A DNA stretch of 25,696 nucleotides, taken from contig DAOUEW010000391.1 of the NCBI GenBank assembly GCA_034430275.1, forward strand, positions 1 through 25,696, in the 5' to 3' direction. A program made the position numbers and the translations under genes. The notes under the pieces were generated by a model. It saw only the letters and a list, made by a program, of their open reading frames with translations, was not told the DNA's origin and ran no database searches. This document shows, one piece after another, positions 8,397 to 16,027 of the stretch (position 1 is the stretch's first letter; each line of letters starts with the position of its first letter). Origin of the DNA: JAUVXJ01 sp034430275 (lineage in GTDB: Bacteria; Chloroflexota; Anaerolineae; UBA7937; B3-Chlor).

Positions 8397-8412
8397 GCTG
8401 CACGCGTGCAGC
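8397..8412. promoter_or_regulatory. 16-bp perfect palindrome in the ftsY leader
   Basis: GCTGCACGCGTGCAGC is a perfect inverted repeat without a spacer. It begins about 14 bases after the predicted transcript start and ends two bases before the Shine-Dalgarno GAGGAG (8415-8420). It could be an operator or a hairpin that limits ribosome access. No known operator consensus was recognised. Confidence 0.45.
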
Positions 8413-8425
8413 ATGAGGAGACAGA

Positions 8426-9361
8426 GTGTTCGGACGAGGCAAGAACATAGAGGCGGGCCTGACTCGTACGCGCCGTTCGTTCTTTGGGCGGATCGGCGAG
8501 ATCTTCTCCCAGCCAGAGCTCAGCGACGAGGTCTGGGAAGAGTTGGAGGAGCTGCTGATCCAGGCGGATGTGGGGGTGGCCACAACGGTGGACCTGGTCC
8601 AGGGTGTGCGAGACGCGTCGGAGAGCCCGGGATGGAGCAGCGCCAGCCAGGTTGAGGAGGCTCTGAGACAGAGGCTGCGAGCCATCCTTGGTGTCCCTTC
8701 CGGACCCAGGCTGACCCGGGACGGCTTGTGGATCACTCTCGTCGTGGGAGTCAACGGCTCTGGAAAGACAACGAGCATAGCGAAGCTGGCTCGCTACCAC
8801 CAACAACAGGGACGAAAAGTGCTACTAGCTGCGGCGGATACGTTCCGTGCCGCGGCATCTGACCAGCTCAAGGTGTGGGGTCAGAGGTTGGGCGTTGACG
8901 TCGTAGCCCACCAGCCCGGGGCAGATCCTGCCGCGGTGGTCTTCGATGCGGTGCAGGCAGGCCAGGCCCGCGGGGTCGACACCCTCATCGTGGACACGGC
9001 GGGGCGGCTGCACACGCAGTACAACCTCATGCAGGAGCTGAGCAAGATCCACCGTGTGATCAAGAAGCAGAAAGCCGAAGCGCCCCAGGAGACTTTGCTG
9101 GTACTCGATGCTACGACTGGGCAGAACGCCTTATCTCAGGCCAGGTACTTCCAGGAAGCGGTGGACGTCGATGGTATCTTCTTGGCGAAGCTCGACGGGA
9201 CCGCCAAAGGAGGCATCGTTTTCGCTATCGCCACCGAACTCGGCATACCTATCCGCTACGTTGGCACTGGGGAAGAGTTGGACGACGTGGCCGAGTTCGA
9301 TCCGGAGCGGTTCGTGAGGGGCCTTTTCGAGAACTCGACCCATCAGGGTAAACAAACCTAG
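8426..9361 (+). CDS. ftsY: Signal recognition particle receptor FtsY
   Basis: FtsY is the SRP-receptor GTPase that docks ribosome-nascent chain/SRP complexes at the membrane. At 311 residues it is the short form: a basic start, a helical N domain (about 20-95), then the G domain. Visible motifs are the P-loop GVNGSGKTT (108-116), DTFRAAA (138-144), DTAGR (190-194), and the guanine-specificity stretch AKLDGTAKGG (254-263), where AKLD replaces the more common TKLD. GVGE-like YVGTGE and the C-terminal FDPERFVRGL are characteristic of FtsY rather than Ffh, and no M domain is present. The acidic A domain of E. coli FtsY is absent, as is usual outside proteobacteria. It starts at GTG 8426 with GAGGAG five bases upstream and is followed 18 bases later by prfB, so the two likely form an operon. 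Confidence 0.97.
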   Translation: MFGRGKNIEAGLTRTRRSFFGRIGEIFSQPELSDEVWEELEELLIQADVGVATTVDLVQGVRDASESPGWSSASQVEEALRQRLRAILGVPSGPRLTRDGLWITLVVGVNGSGKTTSIAKLARYHQQQGRKVLLAAADTFRAAASDQLKVWGQRLGVDVVAHQPGADPAAVVFDAVQAGQARGVDTLIVDTAGRLHTQYNLMQELSKIHRVIKKQKAEAPQETLLVLDATTGQNALSQARYFQEAVDVDGIFLAKLDGTAKGGIVFAIATELGIPIRYVGTGEELDDVAEFDPERFVRGLFENSTHQGKQT

Positions 9362-9379
9362 CGTCGTGGAGGTGTTTGC

Positions 9380-10493
9380 GTGGAGAACCTTGTGGATGAG
9401 CTGGACCATCTTGAACGCCGAATAGAGAAGATCAAGGAGGGTCTTTGACCTCCCTGGCAAGGATGAAGAGGTACACCAGCTAGAGAAGAAACTGATGCAG
9501 CCTGATCTGTGGTCGGATCAGATGGAGGCGCAGGCGTATACCAAGAGGCTGTCTCTAATACAGGAGGAACTTGGAGAGTGGAATGGGCTGGGGCGTCGAG
9601 CTGGTGAGCTACGGGAGCTCCTTGACCTGGCCACAGAAGAGGAAGATGAGTCCCTGGCAGCGGAGCTCGAAGCCGAGGTAGCCACGCTGGCGAACGACCT
9701 GGACCGCTCGGAGTTCCGCCTCCTGTTCCAGGGAGAGTACGACGCGGAGAGTGCGCTCCTGGCCATTCACGCCGGGGCCGGCGGTACGGACTCCCAGGAG
9801 TGGGTGGAGAGGCTCCTTCGCATGTACTTGATGTGGGCCGAGAGTCGCGGCTTCAAAGCGCGGATGATCGATAGCTCGCTTGGGGAAGAGGCGGGATTCA
9901 AGAGTGTGACAGTGGACGTGACTGGCAAGTACGTCTATGGCTACCTGAAGGCTGAGCGGGGCGTGCACAGGTTGGTACGGCTCTCGCCCTTCGATGCTGC
10001 CCACCGCCGCCACACGTCCTTTGCCCTGGTGGAAGTCCTGCCCTCGATCGAGAATGAAACAGAGGTAGAGATAGACGCCAACGACTTGAGGATCGATACT
10101 TTCCGTTCCAGCAGCGCCGGCGGCCAGCACGTCAACAAGACTGACTCGGCCGTCCGCATCACACACGTTCCCACGGGGATTGTGGCCACCTGTCAGAACG
10201 AACGATCTCAGGCACAGAACCGCGCCACAGCCATGAAGGTGCTCAGAGCGCGCCTGCTGGAGCGTGAGCTGCGGGAGAGGGAGGAGGAGCAGGCGCGGCT
10301 CAAGGGCGAGCACGTATCCGCGGAGTGGGGCAACCAGATTCGCTCCTACGTCTTGCATCCGTACACGATGGTCAAGGATCACCGTACCGACCTTGAGCGG
10401 GGCAACGTGGAGGCTGTGCTAAACGGTGATCTGGATGATTTCATCGAGGCCTACCTGAGATCGACGATAGACGAGATCGAGATCGCCAAGTAG
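9380..10493 (+). CDS. prfB: Peptide chain release factor 2, made by programmed +1 frameshift
   Basis: RF2 ends translation at UGA and UAA. The gene is in two frames: 22 codons from GTG 9380 (GGAGG at 9368-9372, seven bases upstream) run to an in-frame TGA at 9446-9448. The rest continues in the +1 frame from the GAC at 9447 to the stop at 10491, giving 370 residues, the normal RF2 length. The peptide-anticodon motif SPF (about residues 202-204, RLSPFDAAHR) marks RF2 rather than RF1, which has PxT. GGQ at about 247-249 (SSAGGQHVNK) is the catalytic motif for peptidyl-tRNA hydrolysis. Regulation is self-limiting: when RF2 is scarce the ribosome pauses at UGA and shifts. It lies 18 bases behind ftsY. 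A simple gene caller would start it too late, at GAC-frame codons near 9495. Confidence 0.96.
9435..9449 (+). promoter_or_regulatory. prfB programmed +1 frameshift site
   Basis: An internal Shine-Dalgarno AGGAGG (9435-9440) lies two bases before the slippery CTT TGA C (9443-9449), the classic RF2 arrangement. The P-site tRNA on CTT slips to TTT and decoding resumes at GAC. The spacing matches the E. coli arrangement. Confidence 0.95.
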
Positions 10494-10519
10494 CAGTGGC
10501 ATGCCTTTTGTCTGCCGAG

Positions 10520-10543
10520 AGCCCTTCCCGCCGAGGAAGGGCT
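10520..10543 (+). terminator. Hairpin after prfB
   Basis: AGCCCTTCC (10520-10528) pairs perfectly with GGAAGGGCT (10535-10543) around a six-base loop, 26 bases after the prfB stop. The following TTACTCGTCG is only weakly T-rich, so this may be an imperfect intrinsic terminator or a 3'-end stabiliser. Confidence 0.65.
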
Positions 10544-10721
10544 TACTCGTCGCGAGACTGGGTTTGCCGCCGCAGTGATTATGATCCGACGGCGAATCCG
10601 TTGGTGACGGTGACGGCGAGGACGAGCGTCAGGGCGGTGCTTCTGGTCGCGCCCGGCGTGGTGGGGGCGGTCTGAGAACGGCGAACGTGTGCAGACGCTA
10701 ATCAGAGTGGAGGGTTCTTGC

Positions 10722-11174
10722 GTGAGACGCGGTGTGCTGAGGCTCGCCGGCCTGGCGGCACTGGTAGGGGTACTGGCGGTGTGTGGTTGCTCGAGCTGGT
10801 GGAACTTCGAAAACGATACTGTGCGCCGTGCTGTGATCAGCCATGAGCTCGACGAGCAAGGCGTTGCCGTGGACGATCTTGTCGTGCGGCTCTCTCCGAG
10901 CGAGTTCAGGGCCGACTTTGACCGCGGCAGCAGGATGGTGTGGCTGGTGAGCAACGCCCTGGAGAGGCCCTATCGGGAGGGCGAGTACTTCAGGCAGCGC
11001 GACCCTCAGCGCTCCTACCTGTTCATACAGGATGTGCACTACGACAGTAAGCACAGCCAGGCTATGGTACGAGTTGAACTGTACGACGGGAGTGGTGAGC
11101 CTGCCACTAAGGATCTGACTCTGTACAGGAAGGACACCACGTGGGAGGTCGCCTCGGAGGCCACGGTCGAATAG
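10722..11174 (+). CDS. Putative small lipoprotein of unknown function
   Basis: I do not recognise this 150-residue protein. The start is taken as GTG 10722, since GGAGG (10709-10713) lies eight bases upstream and the product then opens with MRRG, a hydrophobic stretch of about 15 residues and a Cys-Gly-Cys-Ser-Ser. This is a lipoprotein-type signal with the acylated Cys most likely at 23 (preceded by Gly), or at 21. An earlier in-frame GTG at 10689 would bury the signal. The mature part is mostly charged and lacks further hydrophobic segments. It contains VRLSPSEFRADFD, a QDVHYDSKHSQAMVRVELYDG strand pair and a C-terminal strand TTWEVASEATVE, suggesting a small all-beta or cystatin-like outer domain. 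It sits alone between the prfB hairpin and the deaminase, with gaps of 228 and 177 bases. Confidence 0.75.
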   Translation: MRRGVLRLAGLAALVGVLAVCGCSSWWNFENDTVRRAVISHELDEQGVAVDDLVVRLSPSEFRADFDRGSRMVWLVSNALERPYREGEYFRQRDPQRSYLFIQDVHYDSKHSQAMVRVELYDGSGEPATKDLTLYRKDTTWEVASEATVE

Positions 11175-11273
11175 GGACATCGTGCCCGGCGAGGCAATCT
11201 GAGACCCTGCGGTGCTGGGGCTGACGCACGTCGATGGGTGCGGTGGCGCTGAAGCTTGGGACGAGCCTCTGCA

Positions 11274-11311
11274 AGGCCCGATCGGGCCTGCTGTGGGCGC
11301 TGTACGCCCAC
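11274..11311. promoter_or_regulatory. Two adjacent inverted repeats upstream of the deaminase
   Basis: AGGCCCGATCGGGCCT (11274-11289) is a 16-bp perfect palindrome. Four bases later GTGGGCG (11293-11299) and CGCCCAC (11305-11311) form a seven-pair stem with a five-base loop. They lie about 40-80 bases before the deaminase ATG and about 100 after the lipoprotein stop. There is no T-tract. Either an operator pair or a leader structure is possible, and no promoter hexamers were found nearby. Confidence 0.4.
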
Positions 11312-11351
11312 GGGCACTCGATCGGTAAGTATCAGAGGAGGGTCAAAGCCC

Positions 11352-12698
11352 ATGTCAACCTTGCTTCTGAGAAACGCGACTGTCGTGGTCACGATGGATG
11401 AGAGCCGACGGGAGATTGCGGACGGCGCCGTGTTCATCAGGGATAACGTGGTGGAGGCCGTGGGACTGAGCGCCGACCTGCCTTCAGAAGCCGACAGGGT
11501 GATCGAGGCTGACGGCAAGCTGGTGCTGCCTGGGTTGGTGAACACACATCACCACCTCTACCAGACTCTGACCAGATGTCTGCCCGAGACTCAAGATGCT
11601 CCCTTGTTCTCGTGGCTCCAGACGCTCTACCCGATCTGGGCGAAGCTGACGCCCGAGGCGGTGTACGTCAGCGCTTTGGTGGGGCTGGCCGAACTGGCGC
11701 TGACCGGCTGCACGACGACGGTAGATCAACTGTACCTGTTTCCCAATGGCGTCACCCTGGAGGACGAGGTCCGTGCAGCGCAAGAGCTAGGTATGCGATT
11801 TCACCCCTGCAGGGGCAGCATGTCACTGGGCGAGTCCGAAGGCGGCCTGCCGCCCGATGGGGTGGTACAAGACGAGGATACCATCCTGGCCGATTCTCGG
11901 CGGGTGATAGAGGAGTTGCACGACCCGGGGCCGCTCTCGATGTGCCGGGTCATGCTGGCGCCTTGCTCTCCGTTCTCCGTGACGGCGGAGTTGTTGCGAA
12001 GCACAAGGGACCTGGCCAGACAGTATGGTGTGCATTGTCACACTCACGTGGCCGAGACGCTGGATGAGGAAGCTTTCTGTCTGGAGAGGTACGGGCGGCG
12101 TCCGGTGGAGTACCTGGCGGACCTGGGATGGGTGGGCGATGACGTGTCCTACGCCCACGGAGTGTTTCTCACGGACGACGAGATGCGGCTGTTCGCCGAG
12201 ACGGGCACCGGTGTCGCTCACTGTCCAACGTCGAACATGCGTCTGGGTTCGGGTATCGCGCCGGTGGGCCGGATGCTGGAGCTCGGGGTCAAGGTTGGGC
12301 TGGCCGTGGACGGCAGCGCGAGCAACGACTCGTCGCACATGCTGAACGAAGCGCGCATGGCTTTGCTTCTGCAGCGTGTCAAGTACGGGGCTACGGCGCT
12401 GAGTGCCCGCAAGGTCCTCGAGGTGGCAACCATAGGGGGCGCCTCTCTGCTGGGGCGTGAGGACATCGGTGCTCTGGCGCCGGGCAAGGCAGCCGATCTG
12501 ATCGCCATCGACGTGGAAAGGGTGGAATACGCGGGGGCCGGTGACCTGGTGGCGGCGGTGGTCTTCTGCGGGCCAGTCGAGGTGGACCTCAACATCGTCA
12601 ACGGCCAGATAATCGTGGAGAAGGGTGAACTGATGGGAGTCGAGCTACCACGCATCCTGCACGAGCAGAAACAGCTCTCCTCCGCGCTGAGGCAGTAG
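11352..12698 (+). CDS. 8-oxoguanine deaminase-like amidohydrolase
   Basis: This is a 448-residue metal-dependent deaminase of the cyclic amidohydrolase (TRZ/ATZ) group. It most resembles the 8-oxoguanine deaminase / hydroxydechloroatrazine ethylaminohydrolase-type subgroup. ATG 11352 is used, with AGGAGG at 11336-11341; the frame is open further upstream but the family begins here. The metal site is visible as His66 and His68 (NTHHHLYQTLTR), His230 with HTHVAE (230-235), the SYAHGV His, and the Asp of VDGSASNDSSH. The segments RGSMSLGESEGGLPPDG, APCSPFSV and CPTSNMRLGSGIAPV are characteristic of the subgroup. The C-terminal beta domain (APGKAADLIAIDV) is complete. The likely reaction is deamination of 8-oxoguanine to urate, a purine-salvage/clean-up step in the cytoplasm. 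Related guanine or triazine substrates cannot be excluded. It has no purine-gene neighbours here. Confidence 0.87.
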   Translation: MSTLLLRNATVVVTMDESRREIADGAVFIRDNVVEAVGLSADLPSEADRVIEADGKLVLPGLVNTHHHLYQTLTRCLPETQDAPLFSWLQTLYPIWAKLTPEAVYVSALVGLAELALTGCTTTVDQLYLFPNGVTLEDEVRAAQELGMRFHPCRGSMSLGESEGGLPPDGVVQDEDTILADSRRVIEELHDPGPLSMCRVMLAPCSPFSVTAELLRSTRDLARQYGVHCHTHVAETLDEEAFCLERYGRRPVEYLADLGWVGDDVSYAHGVFLTDDEMRLFAETGTGVAHCPTSNMRLGSGIAPVGRMLELGVKVGLAVDGSASNDSSHMLNEARMALLLQRVKYGATALSARKVLEVATIGGASLLGREDIGALAPGKAADLIAIDVERVEYAGAGDLVAAVVFCGPVEVDLNIVNGQIIVEKGELMGVELPRILHEQKQLSSALRQ

Positions 12699-12721
12699 TT
12701 GCCCGGTGCTCTGGCGAGGTA

Positions 12722-12976
12722 TCACGGCTGCCCTTCGCGGTAGAAAGTGATATCCTCCTCGGCCGCTCTTTCCTCTGCGAAGATCTCCAGGGAACTGACG
12801 CGGTGCAGTGGGAAGATCACCGCCGTGCTGCCCTCCCGCAAGTATTGAATCGGCTTCCCGTCCTCGCGATGTGGATCGAAGATCGTGATGCTCGTATCTC
12901 CGGGCTCGGGCATTCGCTCCAGGTCTGCAATGATGGGGTCTTCGTTCACTAGATGCACTATCGCCCTGTGGGTCAT
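12722..12976 (-). CDS. Conserved-looking 84-residue protein of unknown function
   Basis: I do not recognise this protein. It is 84 residues, soluble and acidic, with no signal or membrane segment. It reads as a small beta-rich domain: AIVHLVNEDPIIADL, then a Pro/Gly turn, TSITIFDPH, a charged loop, then STAVIFPLHRVSSLEIF, and an acidic tail. The ATG at 12976 has GAGGAG about six bases upstream. It is the last gene of an operon on the minus strand, 15 bases after the PP2C phosphatase and downstream of the kinase, so it may be a substrate, adaptor or partner of that pair; this is positional inference only. It ends 23 bases from the convergent deaminase stop, leaving little room for a terminator. 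Confidence 0.8.
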   Translation of the reverse strand: MTHRAIVHLVNEDPIIADLERMPEPGDTSITIFDPHREDGKPIQYLREGSTAVIFPLHRVSSLEIFAEERAAEEDITFYREGQP

Positions 12977-12991
12977 AATGCTCTCCTCGTG

Positions 12992-13858
12992 TCAGTAGCT
13001 GATCTTGGCTATCAGGACGGTGATGTTATCCTCGCCTCCGCGGTCGTTGGCCCGATCTACGAGCCGGTTGGCTGCTTCCTGGGAAGAAACTGACGTACCT
13101 ACCACGTCGACGATTTCCTGCTCTGTGACTTCGTTCCACAGTCCATCAGTGCAAAGGATCAGATAGCTGCCCTTGGCCAGGCGCTGCAGGTAGGTGTCGC
13201 TTTGCAGTTCCGCACCTTGTCCCACGGCGCGGTACAGGTAGTTCCGCTGAGGATGGCTATGAGCCTCGTCGGCCGAGATCTGGCCTAGCTGCACTAGTCT
13301 GTTAACGATCGAGTGATCCTGTGTGATCTGATGGAGTTCGCCTCGATCCAGGTAGTATGCCCTGCTATCGCCGACGTGGGCCAGGTAGGCGCTATGCCCC
13401 ACGATCAGTGCGGATGTCAGAGTCGTTCCCGTGTCCGCCTCGATCTGGGAGACGGCCTCGTTGGCGGAACTGATCGCCTCGCCCAGGATGTCATGGACTG
13501 GGCGGCTAGTGGCTTCCGCTGGCCTGCTGGCCAGCATGGGCAGAAGAACTTCGCGCACGATGACCCCGCTGGCAACCCTGACGGCAATGGAGCTGGCCTC
13601 CTCGCCTCGCGCGTGACCACCCATCCCGTCTGCCACCATGAGGAGTGCCAGGGGGACTGGCTGAGCGCTTGTGCCGGCCAGAGCCTGGAGCGTGAAGAAC
13701 GCGTCCTCGTTAGTCTCTCGGGCGTTACCGATGTCGCTGGCCTGTCCTACGTCGAGGGGACTCGCCCTCACCTCTGTTATTGGGGTCTCCGCCTCTCGCG
13801 TAACACGGTGTTGGTTCTTGCTCGGCGAGCGACGGAACAGTCTGTTCATCAGACCCAT
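12992..13858 (-). CDS. PP2C-family serine/threonine protein phosphatase
   Basis: A 288-residue metal-dependent phosphatase (PPM/PP2C, PrpC/Stp type) that should reverse phosphorylation by the kinase encoded just upstream. An N-terminal variable stretch of about 35 residues precedes the catalytic domain. Conserved motifs run in order: NARETNEDA (metal Asp), LMVADGMGGHARGE, GTTLTSALI, HVGDSRAYYL, QDHS, LCTDGLWN, and GGEDNITVLI near the C-terminus. No transmembrane helix is seen, so it is cytoplasmic. The start is ATG 13858 with AGGA about eight bases upstream; a second in-frame ATG lies three codons later. It begins 30 bases after the kinase stop and is followed 15 bases later by the 84-residue gene, so the three form one transcription unit. 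The SPSKNQHRVTREAETPITE stretch before the domain contains Ser/Thr residues that could be kinase targets. Confidence 0.96.
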   Translation of the reverse strand: MGLMNRLFRRSPSKNQHRVTREAETPITEVRASPLDVGQASDIGNARETNEDAFFTLQALAGTSAQPVPLALLMVADGMGGHARGEEASSIAVRVASGVIVREVLLPMLASRPAEATSRPVHDILGEAISSANEAVSQIEADTGTTLTSALIVGHSAYLAHVGDSRAYYLDRGELHQITQDHSIVNRLVQLGQISADEAHSHPQRNYLYRAVGQGAELQSDTYLQRLAKGSYLILCTDGLWNEVTEQEIVDVVGTSVSSQEAANRLVDRANDRGGEDNITVLIAKISY

Positions 13859-13888
13859 CGTGCGTGTCCTGATACCATGCTGGCGATG

Positions 13889-15943
13889 TCAGTCACCAGC
13901 CTCTATGGAGACAGCATACATCGTATGGTCGGTAGATCCCACGTACACGATGCCGTTGCCGACGACGGCAGACCCCGTGATCGGGCCGCCGGTGCCGAAT
14001 CGCCAGAGCATCTCGCCTGTCTTGGCATCGAGGCAGTACAGGTTACCATCGGCGGACCCCACATAGGTGGCCCCATCGGAACTCGCGGGCGACGACACCA
14101 CGGGACCCTTCGTGCTGTACTTCCAGATGAGGTTTCCCTTGTCGGCATCCACAGCGTAGATGTTGTGGTCGTTCGAGCCAAAATAGACTACCTTGCCGAC
14201 GACCATCGGTGAGGAGATCACCTGTCCCTTGGTGCGATGTCGCCACACCGGCCAGCCGTTGGCGAGATCCAGGGCGTACAGGGAGGAATCGCGCGAGCCA
14301 ACGTACACCATGTCGCCGGCGATGGTTGGGGTCGACTGGAGCGCCCGACCTGTCTGGTATTTCCACCGCGATTCGCCACTCTGCACATCGAGGGCGTGGA
14401 CACTGCCGTCCTCCGACCCAAATACGATAAACTCTCCGCTGATGGCCGGAGACGAGCGTACCGGCGCCCCGGCGTCGAAACGCCATAGCTCCTGGCCGGA
14501 TTTGGCGCTAATAGCGTATACGTTGTGGTCATCCGAGCCGAAGAAGATGTGGTCGTACTCTTGCTTGGGAGAAGAGCGGATCTTCCCGTCGGTGGGGCAG
14601 GTCCAGACGATGCGACCCGTTCTGGTAAAGACGGCGTAGAGGATCTGGTCCTCGGAGCCGAAGAAGACGGTCTCGTTCCACACACAAGGAGAGGACACGA
14701 CTCCCCCCTCGGTCGAATACCTCCAGCGCTCGGTTCCGGTGTCCGCCTCCAGACAGTACAGGCTCTTGTCATAGGACCCCAGGTATAGAGCATTCTCAGA
14801 GATGGCCGGGGTGCACCGAATCTCGTCCTCGCAACTGAATGACCACAAGGGATTCCTCTCATCATGAAGAGTCAGTGGCTGGGAGAAGGTTGTGCTGAGC
14901 ATCCCGGAGGTTGGTCTGAGGACTCTGAGCAGATCCTTCTTCAGCTCCTCGGTCGAGGCGTAGCGATCTTCGATCTCGTAGGTCAGAGTTCGGCCAATGA
15001 CTGCCTCCAACTCGGGGGTGACGGTGGGGTTGAAGCCTCGGATGGGATGGTCGTGGAAGGTGAAGGGAGGCTCCTTGCGCGGGTCGCGCTTGGTCAACAG
15101 GTGATGAAGGGTGGCACCCAATGCATACAGGTCGCCCCTCGGTTCGGCTATACCTCGATACTGTTCCGGGGGCGAATAGCCCTCGGTGCCGATCATCGTG
15201 CCCCGCTTGCCAGCCTGGAAAACCTTCGCGATCCCGAAGTCTATGAGCACGATGTGCCCATCCTGTCGGAGCATGATGTTGGAGGGTTTCATATCCCGGA
15301 AGACGATAGGACTGGGCTTGTGGTTGTGGAGATAGAACAGTACATCGCACGCCTGCACGGCCCAGTCCACAACCTTCTCCTGGGGCAGGGGGTAGTCTAT
15401 CTCGGCCAACAGGGACTCGAGATCCGTCCCTTCGATGAACTCTATGACCAGGTACACTCGACGCTCCTGGTGGAAGTAGTCGAATACCTTGGGTATGGCC
15501 GGATGGCTCAAGCTGGCCAGGATGTTCGCTTCCCGTTCAAAGGTCTCCAGACTGATTCTGCTCGTTACGCTGTCCCTGATCGTGCTGATCATCTCCTTCA
15601 CCGCGACAAGCTTTTCCACGCTTGGGAAGCGGATGTCACGTGCGAGATAGACAGCACCCATTCCTCCCTTACTCAGGAACTTTCGAATCTCATACCTGTT
15701 CTGAAGCCTCTCTCCGGGCGACAAGAAATCCTCTTCCGTACGGCGGTGGACCTCGGCCTCTGGAGCTACGGCGCTCCCGTCGCTGTCTGGAGCGGGCTTG
15801 GAGACGGGTTGTTCACCGCCAGGAAGCGCCTGATCCGGCGCGGAGGCCAGCGGCTCCTCAGCGGAGCTGTCAGCGTCGCTGTCCGGTTCTCGGGCAGCCT
15901 TGAGTCTCTCCAGCAAACCCTTTCTTTCATCCGAAGCTGACAT
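13889..15943 (-). CDS. Ser/Thr protein kinase with C-terminal PQQ-type beta-propeller
   Basis: A 684-residue Hanks-type kinase fused to a propeller. Residues 1-75 are acidic, Pro/Ala-rich and probably disordered. The kinase domain (about 84-345) has the Gly-loop SKGGMGAVYLA, Lys116 (VAVKE), the catalytic loop VFRDMKPSN (Asp217, with Phe where HRD kinases have His), DFG at 235-237 and GTEGYSPPEQ as the activation/APE segment. From about 365, seven full repeats of about 40 residues with a GS-D-LYALD core and a W, plus a split eighth repeat shared between the two ends, predict an eight-bladed PQQ-type propeller. No membrane helix separates the halves, so both seem cytoplasmic. The frame is open to TTG 16027, but the promoter at 15999-16027 lies inside that extension. 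ATG 15943 is therefore the likely start; GTG 15952 is possible. It is first in the operon with PP2C. Confidence 0.95.
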   Translation of the reverse strand: MSASDERKGLLERLKAAREPDSDADSSAEEPLASAPDQALPGGEQPVSKPAPDSDGSAVAPEAEVHRRTEEDFLSPGERLQNRYEIRKFLSKGGMGAVYLARDIRFPSVEKLVAVKEMISTIRDSVTSRISLETFEREANILASLSHPAIPKVFDYFHQERRVYLVIEFIEGTDLESLLAEIDYPLPQEKVVDWAVQACDVLFYLHNHKPSPIVFRDMKPSNIMLRQDGHIVLIDFGIAKVFQAGKRGTMIGTEGYSPPEQYRGIAEPRGDLYALGATLHHLLTKRDPRKEPPFTFHDHPIRGFNPTVTPELEAVIGRTLTYEIEDRYASTEELKKDLLRVLRPTSGMLSTTFSQPLTLHDERNPLWSFSCEDEIRCTPAISENALYLGSYDKSLYCLEADTGTERWRYSTEGGVVSSPCVWNETVFFGSEDQILYAVFTRTGRIVWTCPTDGKIRSSPKQEYDHIFFGSDDHNVYAISAKSGQELWRFDAGAPVRSSPAISGEFIVFGSEDGSVHALDVQSGESRWKYQTGRALQSTPTIAGDMVYVGSRDSSLYALDLANGWPVWRHRTKGQVISSPMVVGKVVYFGSNDHNIYAVDADKGNLIWKYSTKGPVVSSPASSDGATYVGSADGNLYCLDAKTGEMLWRFGTGGPITGSAVVGNGIVYVGSTDHTMYAVSIEAGD

Positions 15944-15998
15944 GGTCCATCGCACCCCGAGCAGACTGGAAACGGTCGCGGCGGTTTGTGCTGATTCG

Positions 15999-16027
15999 AT
16001 TATACCACCGGAGGTTGGCGGTGGCAA
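15999..16027 (-). promoter_or_regulatory. Promoter of the kinase-PP2C operon
   Basis: On the minus strand TTGCCA (16027-16022) is separated by 17 bases from a perfect TATAAT (16004-15999). Transcription would start near 15992, about 50 bases before the kinase ATG. Five of six -35 bases match TTGACA. This is the best promoter in the window. Confidence 0.8.

Noticed and set aside
9609..10382. 257-codon minus-strand frame opposite prfB
   Set aside because: RF2 with SPF and GGQ occupies the other strand; the product looks like low-complexity antisense.
10568..10696. Minus-strand stretch encoding a hydrophobic segment (STALTLVLAVTVTNGFAVGS) ending at TAA, like the start of a transporter
   Set aside because: The open stretch between its upstream TGA and the TAA contains no ATG, GTG or TTG start and only about 40 codons, so it is at best a worn remnant; not called.
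14864..15940. 358-codon open frame on the plus strand opposite the kinase domain
   Set aside because: It is antisense to an unmistakable kinase. Its product has no recognisable motif, and long antisense frames are common in GC-rich genes.
15944..16027. N-terminal extension of the kinase to TTG 16027
   Set aside because: A TTGCCA-17-TATAAT promoter lies within this stretch, so it is not transcribed as coding sequence.
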